Source: Methylovirgula sp. HY1 (GTDB lineage Bacteria; Pseudomonadota; Alphaproteobacteria; Rhizobiales; Beijerinckiaceae). From it: 64,000 bases of DNA. Under the pieces are notes generated by a model. That model was not told where the DNA came from and searched no databases. It saw nothing but the letters and a program-made list of their open reading frames with translations. Positions 1 through 8,397 of the stretch are shown here, one piece after another. A program made the translations under genes and the position numbers. The stretch covers positions 868,001 through 932,000 of the forward strand of contig NZ_CP073764.1 of the NCBI RefSeq assembly GCF_019343105.1, given 5' to 3'. Each line of letters starts with the position of its first letter. Positions within the stretch are counted from its first letter, which is position 1.

Positions 1-584
1 CCGTTTTTGACACCGTTCTGGAGCGCGGCTGCCTTGGCTTTTTGAATCGCAACAGCCTTGCCCTCGATCGCAATCTGCTCGCCGAGCTTGCCATATTGCT
101 TCTGGAGATTGCTGCGTTGATCCGCTAATCCCTGTTTTTCAACCTTCGCCATTCCCTTGCGGATGTTGCGCTGGCTTTCGAGATTCGCCTTTTGCCGCAT
201 CAATTCCGCAATCACTTGCTGCTCTGTCGCGCCATCGGATGAATGCGTGTCGCGATTGATCACATAAAGAAGCGCGCCCTTTTTCACCTGATCGCCTTCC
301 CGCACTGCCATGCTGGTCACCACGCCGGCGGCGGAACTCGCGACGGTGATCAAACCCGCAGTCGGCATGACGATCCCCGCTGCATGCACCCGACGCGTGT
401 AAGTGCCGAAATAGGCAAAGAGAGCAGCTGCGATCAGCAAGACGATAGTGGCCGCGGTCACCAGGTGGATGGGCAAGGGCTGCACGAGCTGCGCCGGCCC
501 AATCCATCCATTTCGTTCCGCGTGCATGACCTCGTCGCGGAAGAGCGCGGTCCCGGCACGTTCTGTCCTTGACGGTGTGGTCAT
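1..584 (-). CDS. HlyD/CvaA-type membrane fusion protein, C-terminus cut by window edge
   Basis: Inner-membrane-anchored periplasmic adaptor of a type I secretion or peptide-export system, linking an ABC transporter to an outer-membrane channel. The frame runs without a stop from an ATG at 584 to the left edge (194 codons seen). Residues about 40-60 form one hydrophobic segment, followed by GTYTRR and a biotinyl-lipoyl-like stretch (GIVMPTAGLITVASSAAGVV, then VREGDQVKKGALLYVI), and then the start of a Gln/Lys-rich coiled coil. This N-terminal layout is that of CvaA-like colicin V/microcin exporters. It is divergent from the double-glycine peptide gene at 890, which is the expected cargo partner. 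The peptidase-containing ABC transporter expected in such loci is not in the window and may lie further left. The ribosome binding site is weak. The family call is firm; the substrate is inferred from context. Confidence 0.85.
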   Translation of the reverse strand, partial: MTTPSRTERAGTALFRDEVMHAERNGWIGPAQLVQPLPIHLVTAATIVLLIAAALFAYFGTYTRRVHAAGIVMPTAGLITVASSAAGVVTSMAVREGDQVKKGALLYVINRDTHSSDGATEQQVIAELMRQKANLESQRNIRKGMAKVEKQGLADQRSNLQKQYGKLGEQIAIEGKAVAIQKAKAAALQNGVKN

Positions 585-889
585 TCGTATTGTGTCGCTT
601 AAGAATTAGAGGCGACACATAAATAGCTATCGACCAATAAGGTTCCAATATTTTTAGCATGTCTGCGAATTTAACAAACGTATATATTTTTTGAACTGTA
701 GATTATCACGACATATATCCAAGCATGATGTAATTTTTTTAAACTATTATAGCAACGCTGCCAATTAATAGCCTTAAGTTACCTTCATGATTGTTTCGTT
801 GGCCCGCACAAGGTCGGATCCGACTGGTCTCCGACTGCAAAGTTCTGTGCGACGCCGGCATAACGCAACCCTCCCGAAAGGAGAATCAT
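585..889. promoter_or_regulatory. AT-rich divergent intergenic region between hlyD-like and microcin-like genes
   Basis: This 305-base interval separates two divergent genes. Positions about 600-780 are conspicuously AT-rich (runs of T and A, tatata tracts), unlike the surrounding 60% GC sequence. It probably carries promoters for both directions. No single -35/-10 pair could be fixed with confidence. The base composition suggests the locus was acquired by transfer. Confidence 0.5.
813..824. promoter_or_regulatory. Perfect 12-bp palindrome upstream of the microcin-like gene, candidate operator
   Basis: GTCGGATCCGAC reads the same on both strands and lies 66 bases before the ATG of the small peptide gene, between the AT-rich tract and the ribosome binding site. 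A repressor or activator site is possible; no family could be assigned. Confidence 0.25.
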
Positions 890-1102
890 ATGCGTCAGAA
901 TGAGAGCATTCGGGAACTGAACGCGACTGAAATCGACGAAGTCGCCGGCGGTCTTTCGGCAACTGTCAGCGCCGGCGCGAACGTCAACGCCAGCGACGTG
1001 CTGGGCGCAGTGTCTGGGCTCACGAGCCAAGCCGGGAGCCTCGTAAGCTCGCTGGTTGGCAGCGCGCTCGGTAGCGTCGGCAGCGTCACCAAGGGACTCT
1101 AA
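890..1102 (+). CDS. Double-glycine leader peptide, class II microcin-like precursor (70 aa)
   Basis: Small secreted-peptide precursor. The ATG at 890 is chosen because it follows a strong ribosome binding site (AAAGGAG, ending 7 bases before it). The leader is 21 residues long and ends IRELNATEIDEVAGG, matching the class II microcin/colicin V type leader (RELxxxEIxxVxGG) cleaved after Gly-Gly by a peptidase-containing ABC transporter. The 49-residue core has no Cys and is almost entirely small and hydrophobic residues (Ser, Gly, Ala, Val, Leu), ending SVGSVTKGL. This is typical of membrane-active class II microcins, but also compatible with an exported aggregation or matrix peptide. No immunity gene is recognisable on its 3' side; scpB follows convergently. 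Leader and partner are solid; antibacterial function is inference. Confidence 0.75.
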   Translation: MRQNESIRELNATEIDEVAGGLSATVSAGANVNASDVLGAVSGLTSQAGSLVSSLVGSALGSVGSVTKGL

Positions 1103-1289
1103 GCCCGCGTTGTCGGAATTCCCAATTCCGCAGCCTCAGAGCCGCAAGCCGATTGCCTCGACGTGTTCATTCGAGAGCATGTTGAGCGAGTTTGAGCATG
1201 ATGCGACATGCTCCCGGGTCTGCGTCATCGCGGGCGCTCCCGGAGAAGCCTGAGTTCCATCCTCAGTTGCTTCAAATAGACTCGCATTA

Positions 1290-1340
1290 ATGAGTGAGCA
1301 TGGGATCACGCAGTCCTATCTCGCGAGAATGCTCGCTCAT
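1290..1340. repeat. Interspersed inverted repeat, 12-bp arms
   Basis: Arms at 1290-1301 and 1329-1340 match at 11 of 12 positions (ATGAGTGAGCAT / ATGCTCGCTCAT) around a 27-base loop. A smaller inverted repeat of the same gagcatg/catgctc type lies at 1194-1213 (GAGCATG, six-base loop, CATGCTC). These fill the otherwise empty 371-base gap 1103-1473 between the microcin-like gene and scpB. Confidence 0.7.
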
Positions 1341-1362
1341 CGATCGGCTCTTCAACATCGAA

Positions 1363-1414
1363 TTGGAGCATGTCCTGCCGCCCGGTCCAACGCTCGGGCC
1401 GGGACATGCTCCAA
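1363..1414. repeat. Interspersed inverted repeat, perfect 13-bp arms
   Basis: TTGGAGCATGTCC at 1363-1375 is mirrored exactly by GGACATGCTCCAA at 1402-1414, with a GC-rich inner stem (GCCCG/CGGGC). It sits just past the 3' end of scpB and could fold as a transcript-end hairpin, but its gagcatgtcc arms recur elsewhere in the window, so it belongs to a dispersed repeat family. Confidence 0.75.
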
Positions 1415-1473
1415 CGATTGAGCGGTTCGCCATCGGACAAGGCGCCTGCGGGATCGAAGACCCCTAGCCTCGC

Positions 1474-2238
1474 TCAGAATCTTTCGTCATCGTCGAGATC
1501 GTCGGAAGACTCGGTGATGTTTTCACGCGCCGCTTCCTCTGCCTCGTCCAGCGCGTTGCCTTCTGCCTCGCCCTCTTCCACTTCGCCTTCCAGACGACCG
1601 ACAAACTCCTCTTGCGGGTCGCCTTCCAACGGATCTTCGTCCTCGGCCAATGCCGGATCGTCGGAAGGCAGCGGCACGGCAAAGCTCTGCGGTAGACGGC
1701 CGTCGAAAAGCCCTGCCCCTTTCAGCTCTTCCAGACCAGGCAGATCGCCGATCGCCTCGAGCCCGAAATGCAGAAGAAAGGCCTCGGTCGTGCCATAAGT
1801 CACCGGTCGACCCGGCGTCCGGCGCCGACCGCGCAGCCGCACCCAGCCGGTTTCGATGAGCACGTCCATCGTCCCCTTAGAAATGGCGACGCCGCGGATG
1901 TCTTCGATCTCGGCCCGTGTGACCGGTTGATGATAGGCGACGATCGCCAAGGTCTCGAGCGCCGCGCGCGACAGTTTCCTCGGTTGCACTTCATCGCGCG
2001 ACAGCAGCCAGCCGAGATCGGCGGCGGTCCGAAACAACCACTTCTTGCCGACACGGATGAGATTGACGCCGCGCCCGGCATAGTCGGCCTTGAGCTGCGT
2101 CAGCACCTCGGCGACCAAAACACCGTCGGGCATTCGCCGTGCAATCGCCGTTTCGTCCAGAGGCTCGGCCGCGGCAAACAGCATGGCCTCGGCAATACGT
2201 ATCGCCTCGCCGACCAAGGCTTGGGCCGAATCGGCCAT
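1474..2238 (-). CDS. scpB: Segregation and condensation protein B
   Basis: Winged-helix partner of the SMC-ScpAB condensin complex that compacts and segregates the chromosome. The 254-residue product has the two ScpB winged-helix modules (residues about 10-175, including LSRAALETLAIVAYHQPVTR and a GRPVTYGTT segment) and a very acidic C-terminal tail (about 195-254) ending DDLDDDERF. The start at 2238 is chosen because GAGGACACGGAG precedes it and because the open frame upstream has no family similarity. A slightly longer start 9 codons upstream is possible. It lies downstream of scpA, but the gap to scpA (265 bases) is larger than usual and shows no coding signal. In relatives tatA follows directly; here the 3' side is a repeat cluster. 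Confidence 0.93.
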   Translation of the reverse strand: MADSAQALVGEAIRIAEAMLFAAAEPLDETAIARRMPDGVLVAEVLTQLKADYAGRGVNLIRVGKKWLFRTAADLGWLLSRDEVQPRKLSRAALETLAIVAYHQPVTRAEIEDIRGVAISKGTMDVLIETGWVRLRGRRRTPGRPVTYGTTEAFLLHFGLEAIGDLPGLEELKGAGLFDGRLPQSFAVPLPSDDPALAEDEDPLEGDPQEEFVGRLEGEVEEGEAEGNALDEAEEAARENITESSDDLDDDERF

Positions 2239-2503
2239 CTCCGTGTCCTCGATACGGCTCTGCATCTGCGGAAATAGTCTTGCGACGTCAGCCACTACCA
2301 AATCTCCTCGGCATGTCCGCGAACAGAGATAACAACCGTTCCGGATCCGCCAATGTTTCGAACCTTCCGATGGCGCAGGCTGCGAATCGGTTCGGCTCTC
2401 CATAGAAAGAAATCGCGCATGGATCGGCAAAGGCTTTTCCATCTGGCCGCGGCGGCAAATACGGTCAACACCATAGTGCCGTGCCACGCCGATTCTCGCG
2501 CGC

Positions 2504-3295
2504 TCACCCTGCCATCTCGACCGCGGCATCGCGCACCCGCCGCTTGATCCAGAGCGGCGCAAAGGCCCTGTCCTGACGCAGGCTGATCTCGCCTTGCCGC
2601 ACCATTTCCAGCGCCGCGGAAAGTGCCGAGGCGCGCACCGTACGGCGTGTTTCGGGACTCGTGCAATAGGTTACGAGGTAAGTATCGAGAACACTCCAAT
2701 CGATCACCTCGCCAGCAAATCTCTGCAACGCCGCGCGCGCCTCGGCGAGCGACCAGACGAAGCGGGGCTTGAAACGGACGCGCGACAGCGCATGTTTCTC
2801 CCGCTGCCGCGCATAGGCGGATAGGAGGTCGTAAAGACTCGCCTGCCACAGCAATGTGCTGCTGACGTCCACGCCTTCAGGCCGGCCGCGCAAAAACATC
2901 TCGCGGCCGAGCCGTGGCCGGTTGACGAGCGCCTCGGCGGCGGCCCGAATCGCTTCGAGACGCTGCAAACGAAAGGCGAGTGCCGCCGCGAGATCCTCGG
3001 CTGGCGGCTCTTCGTCCTTTTCCGCTTGCGGCAGCAACAGACGGGATTTCAGATAGGCCAGCCATGCGGCCATGACCAAATAGTCGGCGGCAAGCTCCAA
3101 ACGCAGGCTGCGCGCCGCCTCGATGAAGGCCAGATATTGCTCGGCCAGGGCAAGGACGGAAATCTTGTGGAGATCCACCTTCTGGCGGCGGGCGAGCTCG
3201 AGAAGCAGATCGAGCGGGCCTTCAAAACCGTCGACATCGACGAGAAATGCCGTTTGGCTCTCGCTTTCTGGCCCTAAATCAAATGGCAATTCCAA
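2504..3295 (-). CDS. scpA: Segregation and condensation protein A
   Basis: Kleisin subunit that bridges the SMC heads in the bacterial condensin complex. The 263-residue product shows the conserved N-terminal kleisin signature (FEGPLDLLLELARRQKVDL, residues about 24-42), then AADYLVMAAWLAYLKSRLLLP, and the C-terminal winged helix near ISLRQDRAFAPLWIKRR. Length is normal for the family. It follows nagZ with a 57-base gap and precedes scpB, the usual alphaproteobacterial order. The 265 bases between its stop and the scpB start hold nothing recognisable. Confidence 0.95.
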   Translation of the reverse strand: MELPFDLGPESESQTAFLVDVDGFEGPLDLLLELARRQKVDLHKISVLALAEQYLAFIEAARSLRLELAADYLVMAAWLAYLKSRLLLPQAEKDEEPPAEDLAAALAFRLQRLEAIRAAAEALVNRPRLGREMFLRGRPEGVDVSSTLLWQASLYDLLSAYARQREKHALSRVRFKPRFVWSLAEARAALQRFAGEVIDWSVLDTYLVTYCTSPETRRTVRASALSAALEMVRQGEISLRQDRAFAPLWIKRRVRDAAVEMAG

Positions 3296-3352
3296 AGGCG
3301 ACTCACTCAGCTGGTGCCGCGGGTCTGATATTTGGCACCGAGTCTGATCCGT

Positions 3353-4378
3353 TCAAACGCTAATCGCAAGCGCAGCGGCGATCTCGGCCCAAGCGTCCAC
3401 AGGATCAAAACCCGTGGGCGCAGCCTGCGCAGCGGCAGCGCGGCAGGTGCTCGCCCGCTCGGCACGCGCTAGGCTCGCACCAGCCAAGACCGGTGCGGCT
3501 TCGGCCACCGCCCGCGCCTCTTCGAGATTGCCATTGCAATGGAGGGCAATGTCGATGCCGGCGGAAAAAGCAGCGGCGGCCCGAGCGCCGAGGCCGCCGG
3601 AAAGCGCCTGCATCGAAAGGTCATCGCTGAAAAGCAGGCCGCCGAAGCCGATCCTTTTGCGGATGATCGTCTCGATCACCTGCTCGGAAAGCGTTGCCGG
3701 CGCGGCGGGATCGAGCGCCGTATAGATCACATGCGCGCTCATCGCGGCCGGCAAATCCGCATTGGCGGCGAAGGGAGCAAAATCGCTGGCGACCAAATCC
3801 GGCAAGGAGGCCGTGACGACGGGCAGAGCATGATGGCTGTCGACCGCCGCCCGGCCATGTCCCGGCACATGTTTGAAGATGGGGAGAACGCCTTCATCGA
3901 GCTGCCCGAGCGCTGCGGCGCGGCCGAGCCTTGCCACCGTCTGAGGGTCGCGCCCATAGGCCCGATCGCCGATGACGTCATGGCTGCCTGCCACCGGCAC
4001 GTCGAGAACCGGAACGCAATTCACATTGATGCCGACCTGGCGCAGATCCCGCGCCATCAGCCGCGCCGACAACCGGACCAGCCGCTCCTTCGCGGCAAGC
4101 GGCAGATCCAATGCCTGAAACCCCGCCGCCGCCGGATAGGCGCGCCAATGCGGCGGTCCGAGCCGCTGGACCCTGCCGCCTTCCTGATCGACGAGCACCG
4201 CGGTTTCGGCGCGGCCCAGACTGTCACAAATTGCTTCGATCAACGCCCGCAGCTGCGCTGGCGTTTCGACATTTCGCTTGAACAAAATCACGCCGAAAGG
4301 CGCGCTCTCGCGGAGGAAGGCGCGCTCGTCATCAGCCAGGGTCAGGCCTTGGCATCCACAGACGAAAGCGCGCATCAC
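3353..4378 (-). CDS. nagZ: Beta-N-acetylhexosaminidase (peptidoglycan recycling)
   Basis: Cytoplasmic glycoside hydrolase family 3 enzyme that removes GlcNAc from 1,6-anhydro-muropeptides during cell-wall recycling. The 341-residue product has the family motifs in order: VDQEGGRVQRL (about 94-104), the KHVPGHG catalytic-loop motif (about 169-175) with the following DSHH, and LLFSDDLSMQAL carrying the catalytic Asp of the family (about 251-262). Length is standard for single-domain NagZ. It sits between the SPOR-domain gene and scpA in the order common in Rhizobiales. Confidence 0.94.
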   Translation of the reverse strand: MMRAFVCGCQGLTLADDERAFLRESAPFGVILFKRNVETPAQLRALIEAICDSLGRAETAVLVDQEGGRVQRLGPPHWRAYPAAAGFQALDLPLAAKERLVRLSARLMARDLRQVGINVNCVPVLDVPVAGSHDVIGDRAYGRDPQTVARLGRAAALGQLDEGVLPIFKHVPGHGRAAVDSHHALPVVTASLPDLVASDFAPFAANADLPAAMSAHVIYTALDPAAPATLSEQVIETIIRKRIGFGGLLFSDDLSMQALSGGLGARAAAAFSAGIDIALHCNGNLEEARAVAEAAPVLAGASLARAERASTCRAAAAQAAPTGFDPVDAWAEIAAALAISV

Positions 4379-4415
4379 GCCAACGCTCGCTTGGCCTTAT
4401 GAAGCGCGGTCCAGC

Positions 4416-6149
4416 TCAGTCCTTGGCGATGAAGCAACTGCCACCTTTGGCCTTGAGCGACTCGCAGAGCGTCACCGCGGCCGGCTTGGAAAGACCGCCA
4501 ACACGTATCCGATAGACCGATTTCCCATTGACCTTGGCGCGATGCCATTTCAACGGCCGGCCGCCGAGTGCGCCGGCATAGCGATGCGCGAGCTGACCGA
4601 TGGCATGTCGTGCCTCCGCTTCCGTCGCCGGCGCCCCGAGCTGGACTGAGAAATCGCCCGCGTGAGCCTCCGAGGCGGCCGTATCCCTGCCGTTTCTTGA
4701 AATATCAGCGACTCTGACCGGCTTGGCACGCTCGCTCGTCTTCGGCTTGACCGGAGTATCGGCAACCGCATTGGATCCCGTCCGGTCGGCGACCAAAGCC
4801 TCCCGCTCGGCTGCCTTTGCCCCTGACGGAGGCGCGCGTTCAACGTTCTTGGGCGCTGCGTCGTTGCCATTGGCCGCACCGACGGGCGGCTGATCCGCGG
4901 AGCCGGGCACCGGCGGCACCGCTTCCGGCGCATCGCCGGAGACGATCGTCCCATCTGGACGCACCGCGACCGTCTTGACCTTCGTCGGCTGAATCACGCT
5001 TCCGAGACCAAAAGCCTGGCCAGGTGCCGCGTCAGCCACTTGCGTCCCGCCGGGGCGCCCCTGCTGCCAGCTCGGCGTCGCGGCCTGGCCGCCTGAACCG
5101 GCCTCTGACGGCGGCAGTGGCACGGGTACAGAAGCAGCAGAGTGCTGTCCTGCGCCTTTGGTGGCACCCGCCTCTGCCTGCGCTAAATCGACCGGCTGCT
5201 CGGTCCGATTGACCAGCCCGACCGGCATCGGCTGCGGGGTTTTGTCGAGGACCGAAGCGTCCTGGATGATCTTGGCGCCGGCAGTGGCGGGCGGCGTTTG
5301 CGCCTGGATCTTTGTCGGAATGGTGGAGGCCTTGATCATCGCGATCTGCGCCGGGCTGACTGGGCTGCGCTTGATCGCAAAAGTCGCCCCAATCCCACCC
5401 ATGCCAACAAGAATGATCGCCGCCGTCATATAGAGCAGGCGCCGCGACCGCGACCGCTCCGGCGCAAGGCCGACGTGCCGAGATCCCACCGTCTGCGCCT
5501 GGTCGAGCCAGTCGCCATCATCTTCTTCAGGCGCCAGCTCTTCCTCCCAATGCGGGTCGTAATGCTGCTGGTAGGACTGCTGAAACGCCGGCTCGTAGTT
5601 CTGGCTCACACTTCGAAACTCTGGCTGGATAGAGCCGCGCAAACCGGCTTCGATCGCGGCAAAATTGCCGCCGAGGGCTTGCCCACGGCTTTGGCCGGCG
5701 TTACGCGGTGCTGGCGGCAAACCGTTCCCACGTCCCGACCCATGCTTGGGTTCGGCGGCTCTTAACCCCCAATCATCCGCATCCGGCTCAGCCCTAGGCG
5801 CAAGACCGTGTGCGAGACCGGATGGAGGAACGCGGGCAGACATGTTCGGCGCGGCGCGGTCGCCGGCAAATCTTTCCCCTGCCGCCACTCGGACCCGAGC
5901 ACTGGAGTTTTGCTCGTAATTTTGTTGCAGCGGCTTTTCTTGGAACCTTCTTTCCTGGAACATCTCTTCCTGGAAAGCCTCTTCTTGGAACATGCCGTGG
6001 TATGGATCTCTCTCGTCGCCGACGAGACGGGCGAGTTCGGCCAACGGATCTTCATTGCGCGGCGGCGGCGATGCCGCAGGCCGACGCAATCGGCGTTCAA
6101 ACTCGTCAAGATCAATCATCGGGCGTTGCCTGGCGACGGGCTCACTCAT
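4416..6149 (-). CDS. SPOR-domain membrane protein, cell-envelope/division
   Basis: Predicted bitopic inner-membrane protein with a periplasmic peptidoglycan-binding SPOR domain. The 577-residue product has a long acidic and Gln-rich cytoplasmic part (1-235), one transmembrane helix after an Arg-rich stretch (RSRSRRLLYMTAAIILVGMG, about 235-258), a Pro/Ala-rich linker, and a C-terminal SPOR domain (about 498-577, FSVQLGAPATEAEARHAIGQ to the end). ATG 6149 is preferred over the GTG at 6158 because GAGGTGAAAGTG directly precedes it. Near residues 54-73 it carries four tandem FQExx pentads. Its position between argS and nagZ is the usual one. SPOR domains bind denuded septal glycan, so a division role is likely but not proven. 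Confidence 0.88.
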   Translation of the reverse strand: MSEPVARQRPMIDLDEFERRLRRPAASPPPRNEDPLAELARLVGDERDPYHGMFQEEAFQEEMFQERRFQEKPLQQNYEQNSSARVRVAAGERFAGDRAAPNMSARVPPSGLAHGLAPRAEPDADDWGLRAAEPKHGSGRGNGLPPAPRNAGQSRGQALGGNFAAIEAGLRGSIQPEFRSVSQNYEPAFQQSYQQHYDPHWEEELAPEEDDGDWLDQAQTVGSRHVGLAPERSRSRRLLYMTAAIILVGMGGIGATFAIKRSPVSPAQIAMIKASTIPTKIQAQTPPATAGAKIIQDASVLDKTPQPMPVGLVNRTEQPVDLAQAEAGATKGAGQHSAASVPVPLPPSEAGSGGQAATPSWQQGRPGGTQVADAAPGQAFGLGSVIQPTKVKTVAVRPDGTIVSGDAPEAVPPVPGSADQPPVGAANGNDAAPKNVERAPPSGAKAAEREALVADRTGSNAVADTPVKPKTSERAKPVRVADISRNGRDTAASEAHAGDFSVQLGAPATEAEARHAIGQLAHRYAGALGGRPLKWHRAKVNGKSVYRIRVGGLSKPAAVTLCESLKAKGGSCFIAKD

Positions 6150-6498
6150 CACTTTCACCTCGAGATATGCTACCGCCGCGCCACCGAAGTGTCGTCGCAG
6201 CCGTGCAGTCTATTCAGTCGCCCCACCCCAAAAAACCAGCCAGCGCATTCACGCAGACTGGCCTTCGAATTCCAGCGCCAAAGCGCCAAGCATGTCGCGG
6301 CCTGATGGCCGATCATGCGACATGCGCAAAGCCGAAAGCCAATTCATTATCCGCCCATGTCGGGCCAAACAAACAAAGGCATATCAACTTTCGTCAATCG
6401 TCCGCCAGCGGACCCCGGCAATGCCGAAAGGCCTTCCCCGGCAATATTGACCCAGCATTGACTCAGCCTCTCGACGCTCCCGAACCGACAATCCGCCC
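6150..6498. other. Intergenic region between argS and the SPOR gene, with one inverted repeat
   Basis: No coding signal was seen in these 349 bases. The only structure is a hairpin at 6290-6325: GCATGTCGC and GCGACATGC form perfect 9-bp arms around an inner GGCC-TGAT-GGCC stem. The catgtcgc motif recurs near 51180. Confidence 0.6.
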
Positions 6499-8274
6499 TC
6501 AGCGCATTTCATCCGGAGCGTTGACGCCGAGGACACGCAGTCCTGCCGCCAAAACGGAAGTCACAGCGCTCACCAAGGCAAGCCGAGCGACGGTTAAATC
6601 TCTACTATCTTCATTAACAAAGCGTAATTGTGGCTGATCTTTGCCGCGCGTCCAATGAGAATGCAGAAAAGAGGCAAGCTCATGCAGATAAAATGCGACA
6701 CGATGCGGTTCATGTGCCGCGGCGGCAGCCTCGATTACACGCGGATATTGGCCCACCAGCCGGATAAGGCCGATCTCGCCCTCGTCGGTCAGCAAAGAAA
6801 AATCGGCCGCGATCAGCGCGTCAATTGATAAATCAATTTCGGAAATTGTCGCAACTGCTTGGCGAATAACAGATTTTCCGCGCGCATGAGCATATTGGAC
6901 ATAAAAGACGGGATTATCTTTCGACTGTTCGATGACGCGCGCGAGATCGAATTCGAGCGGCGCGTCATTCTTGCGAAACAGCATCATGAAGCGCACCGCG
7001 TCGACACCAACCTCGTCGACCACATCGCGCAAGGTCACGAAATCGCCGGCGCGTTTCGACATTTTTACCGGCTCGCCGCCGCGCATCAGTTTGACGAGCT
7101 GACAGAGTTTGACGTCCAGCACCGCGCTGCCGCCCGACAGCGCCGCGACGGCCGCCTGCATGCGTTTGACATAGCCGCCGTGATCGGCCCCCCATACATC
7201 GATCAAGACCTTGAAGCCGCGATCAATCTTGGTTTTGTGATAGGCGATGTCGGACGCGAAATAAGTGTAGCTGCCATCGGATTTCATCAGCGGACGATCG
7301 ACATCGTCGCCAAAATCGGTGGATTTGAAGAGGGTCTGCGGACGATCTTCCCAATCCTCGATGACTTGCCCTTTCGGCGGCGCCAAACGGCCTTCGTAGA
7401 CGAACTGCTTGGCGCGCAACTCACCAATCGCCGCAGCGACTTCATCGCCCGTCCCACTCGTCGTCAGGGTCCGCTCGGAAAAGAAGACATCATGCCGGAT
7501 GCCGAGGATTGCGAGATCGGCGCGGATCATCTCCATCATGCCGCCGATGGCGGCGGCACGGACGACATCGATCCATTCGCTTTCCGGCCGGCCGAGGAGC
7601 GAATCGCCAAATTCCGCGGCGAGCGCCGCGCCGACCGGCTTTAGATAATCGCCGGGATAGAGCCCATCCGGAATAGCGCCGATCGTTTCGCCAAGCGCTT
7701 CGCGGTAGCGCAAATGGGCTGAGCGCGCGAGCACATCGACCTGAGCGCCGGCATCATTGATGTAATATTCGCGCGTCACCCGATAGCCCGCATAGGCCAA
7801 GAGATTGGCGAGCGCATCGCCGAAGACGGCGCCGCGGCCATGGCCGACATGCATCGGTCCGGTCGGATTGGCGGACACATATTCGATGTTGATTTTTTCG
7901 GTCTCGGCTTTGTCGAGACCGGCGCCAAAACGCGCGCCTTCGCGCAAGGCCGAGTTCAAGATCGCGCCGAAAACCGCAGGCTTCAAACGGATATTCAGAA
8001 AGCCGGGGCCGGCAACTTCGGCCTGCGCGATGTCTGCATCTTCGCCAAGCGCCGCGGCGAGTTCGGTGGCGAGCTGGCGCGGATTGCCGAAGCCGGCCTT
8101 GGCCTCTTTCGCATAGACCATGGCCGCGTTAACGGCCAGATCGCCATGCCCGGGATCGCGCGGCGGCTCGACGACGAAACGGCCGAGATCTAGGCCCTCG
8201 GGCAGCCTTCCGGCCTCCACGAAGCAGCCCAGAAGCGCCGCAACCCGGGCATGAAATTCGGCATAAATATTCAT
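6499..8274 (-). CDS. argS: Arginyl-tRNA synthetase
   Basis: Class I aminoacyl-tRNA synthetase charging tRNA-Arg. The 591-residue product has the N-terminal Add1 domain, the HIGH-type motif HVGHG (142-146, in [13 protein letters not shown]), the KMSK motif (404-407, in KMSKRAG) and the C-terminal DALR anticodon-binding domain (from about 470, with YVQYAHAR). Length is normal. It lies 123 bases downstream of dgt and upstream of the SPOR gene on the same strand, an arrangement conserved in the order. Confidence 0.96.
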   Translation of the reverse strand: MNIYAEFHARVAALLGCFVEAGRLPEGLDLGRFVVEPPRDPGHGDLAVNAAMVYAKEAKAGFGNPRQLATELAAALGEDADIAQAEVAGPGFLNIRLKPAVFGAILNSALREGARFGAGLDKAETEKINIEYVSANPTGPMHVGHGRGAVFGDALANLLAYAGYRVTREYYINDAGAQVDVLARSAHLRYREALGETIGAIPDGLYPGDYLKPVGAALAAEFGDSLLGRPESEWIDVVRAAAIGGMMEMIRADLAILGIRHDVFFSERTLTTSGTGDEVAAAIGELRAKQFVYEGRLAPPKGQVIEDWEDRPQTLFKSTDFGDDVDRPLMKSDGSYTYFASDIAYHKTKIDRGFKVLIDVWGADHGGYVKRMQAAVAALSGGSAVLDVKLCQLVKLMRGGEPVKMSKRAGDFVTLRDVVDEVGVDAVRFMMLFRKNDAPLEFDLARVIEQSKDNPVFYVQYAHARGKSVIRQAVATISEIDLSIDALIAADFSLLTDEGEIGLIRLVGQYPRVIEAAAAAHEPHRVAFYLHELASFLHSHWTRGKDQPQLRFVNEDSRDLTVARLALVSAVTSVLAAGLRVLGVNAPDEMR

Positions 8275-8344
8275 CGCTTAACGGACTTTCCTGAGACGCT
8301 ACGTCGGCCGGTTCCACACTCAAATTGAAGGTTTTCATGCGGAC

Positions 8345-8374
8345 CGGATGATTTCATCCGATCGGAAAACGCTC
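8345..8374. repeat. Short palindromic element of the gagcgttttc family
   Basis: CGGATGA and TCATCCG (8345-8351, 8354-8360) form a tight hairpin followed by atcggaaaacgctct. The latter string recurs at 15782 and, slightly changed, near 40901, and in reverse near 36405, so this is a copy of a dispersed repeat in the dgt-argS gap. Confidence 0.6.
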
Positions 8375-8397
8375 TAGCCCGAGGAGGCGGGCGCGGC

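Noticed and set aside
1194-1414. CRISPR-like repeat array
   Set aside because: The repeats are inverted, of unequal length and not regularly spaced; no direct repeats with spacers are present.
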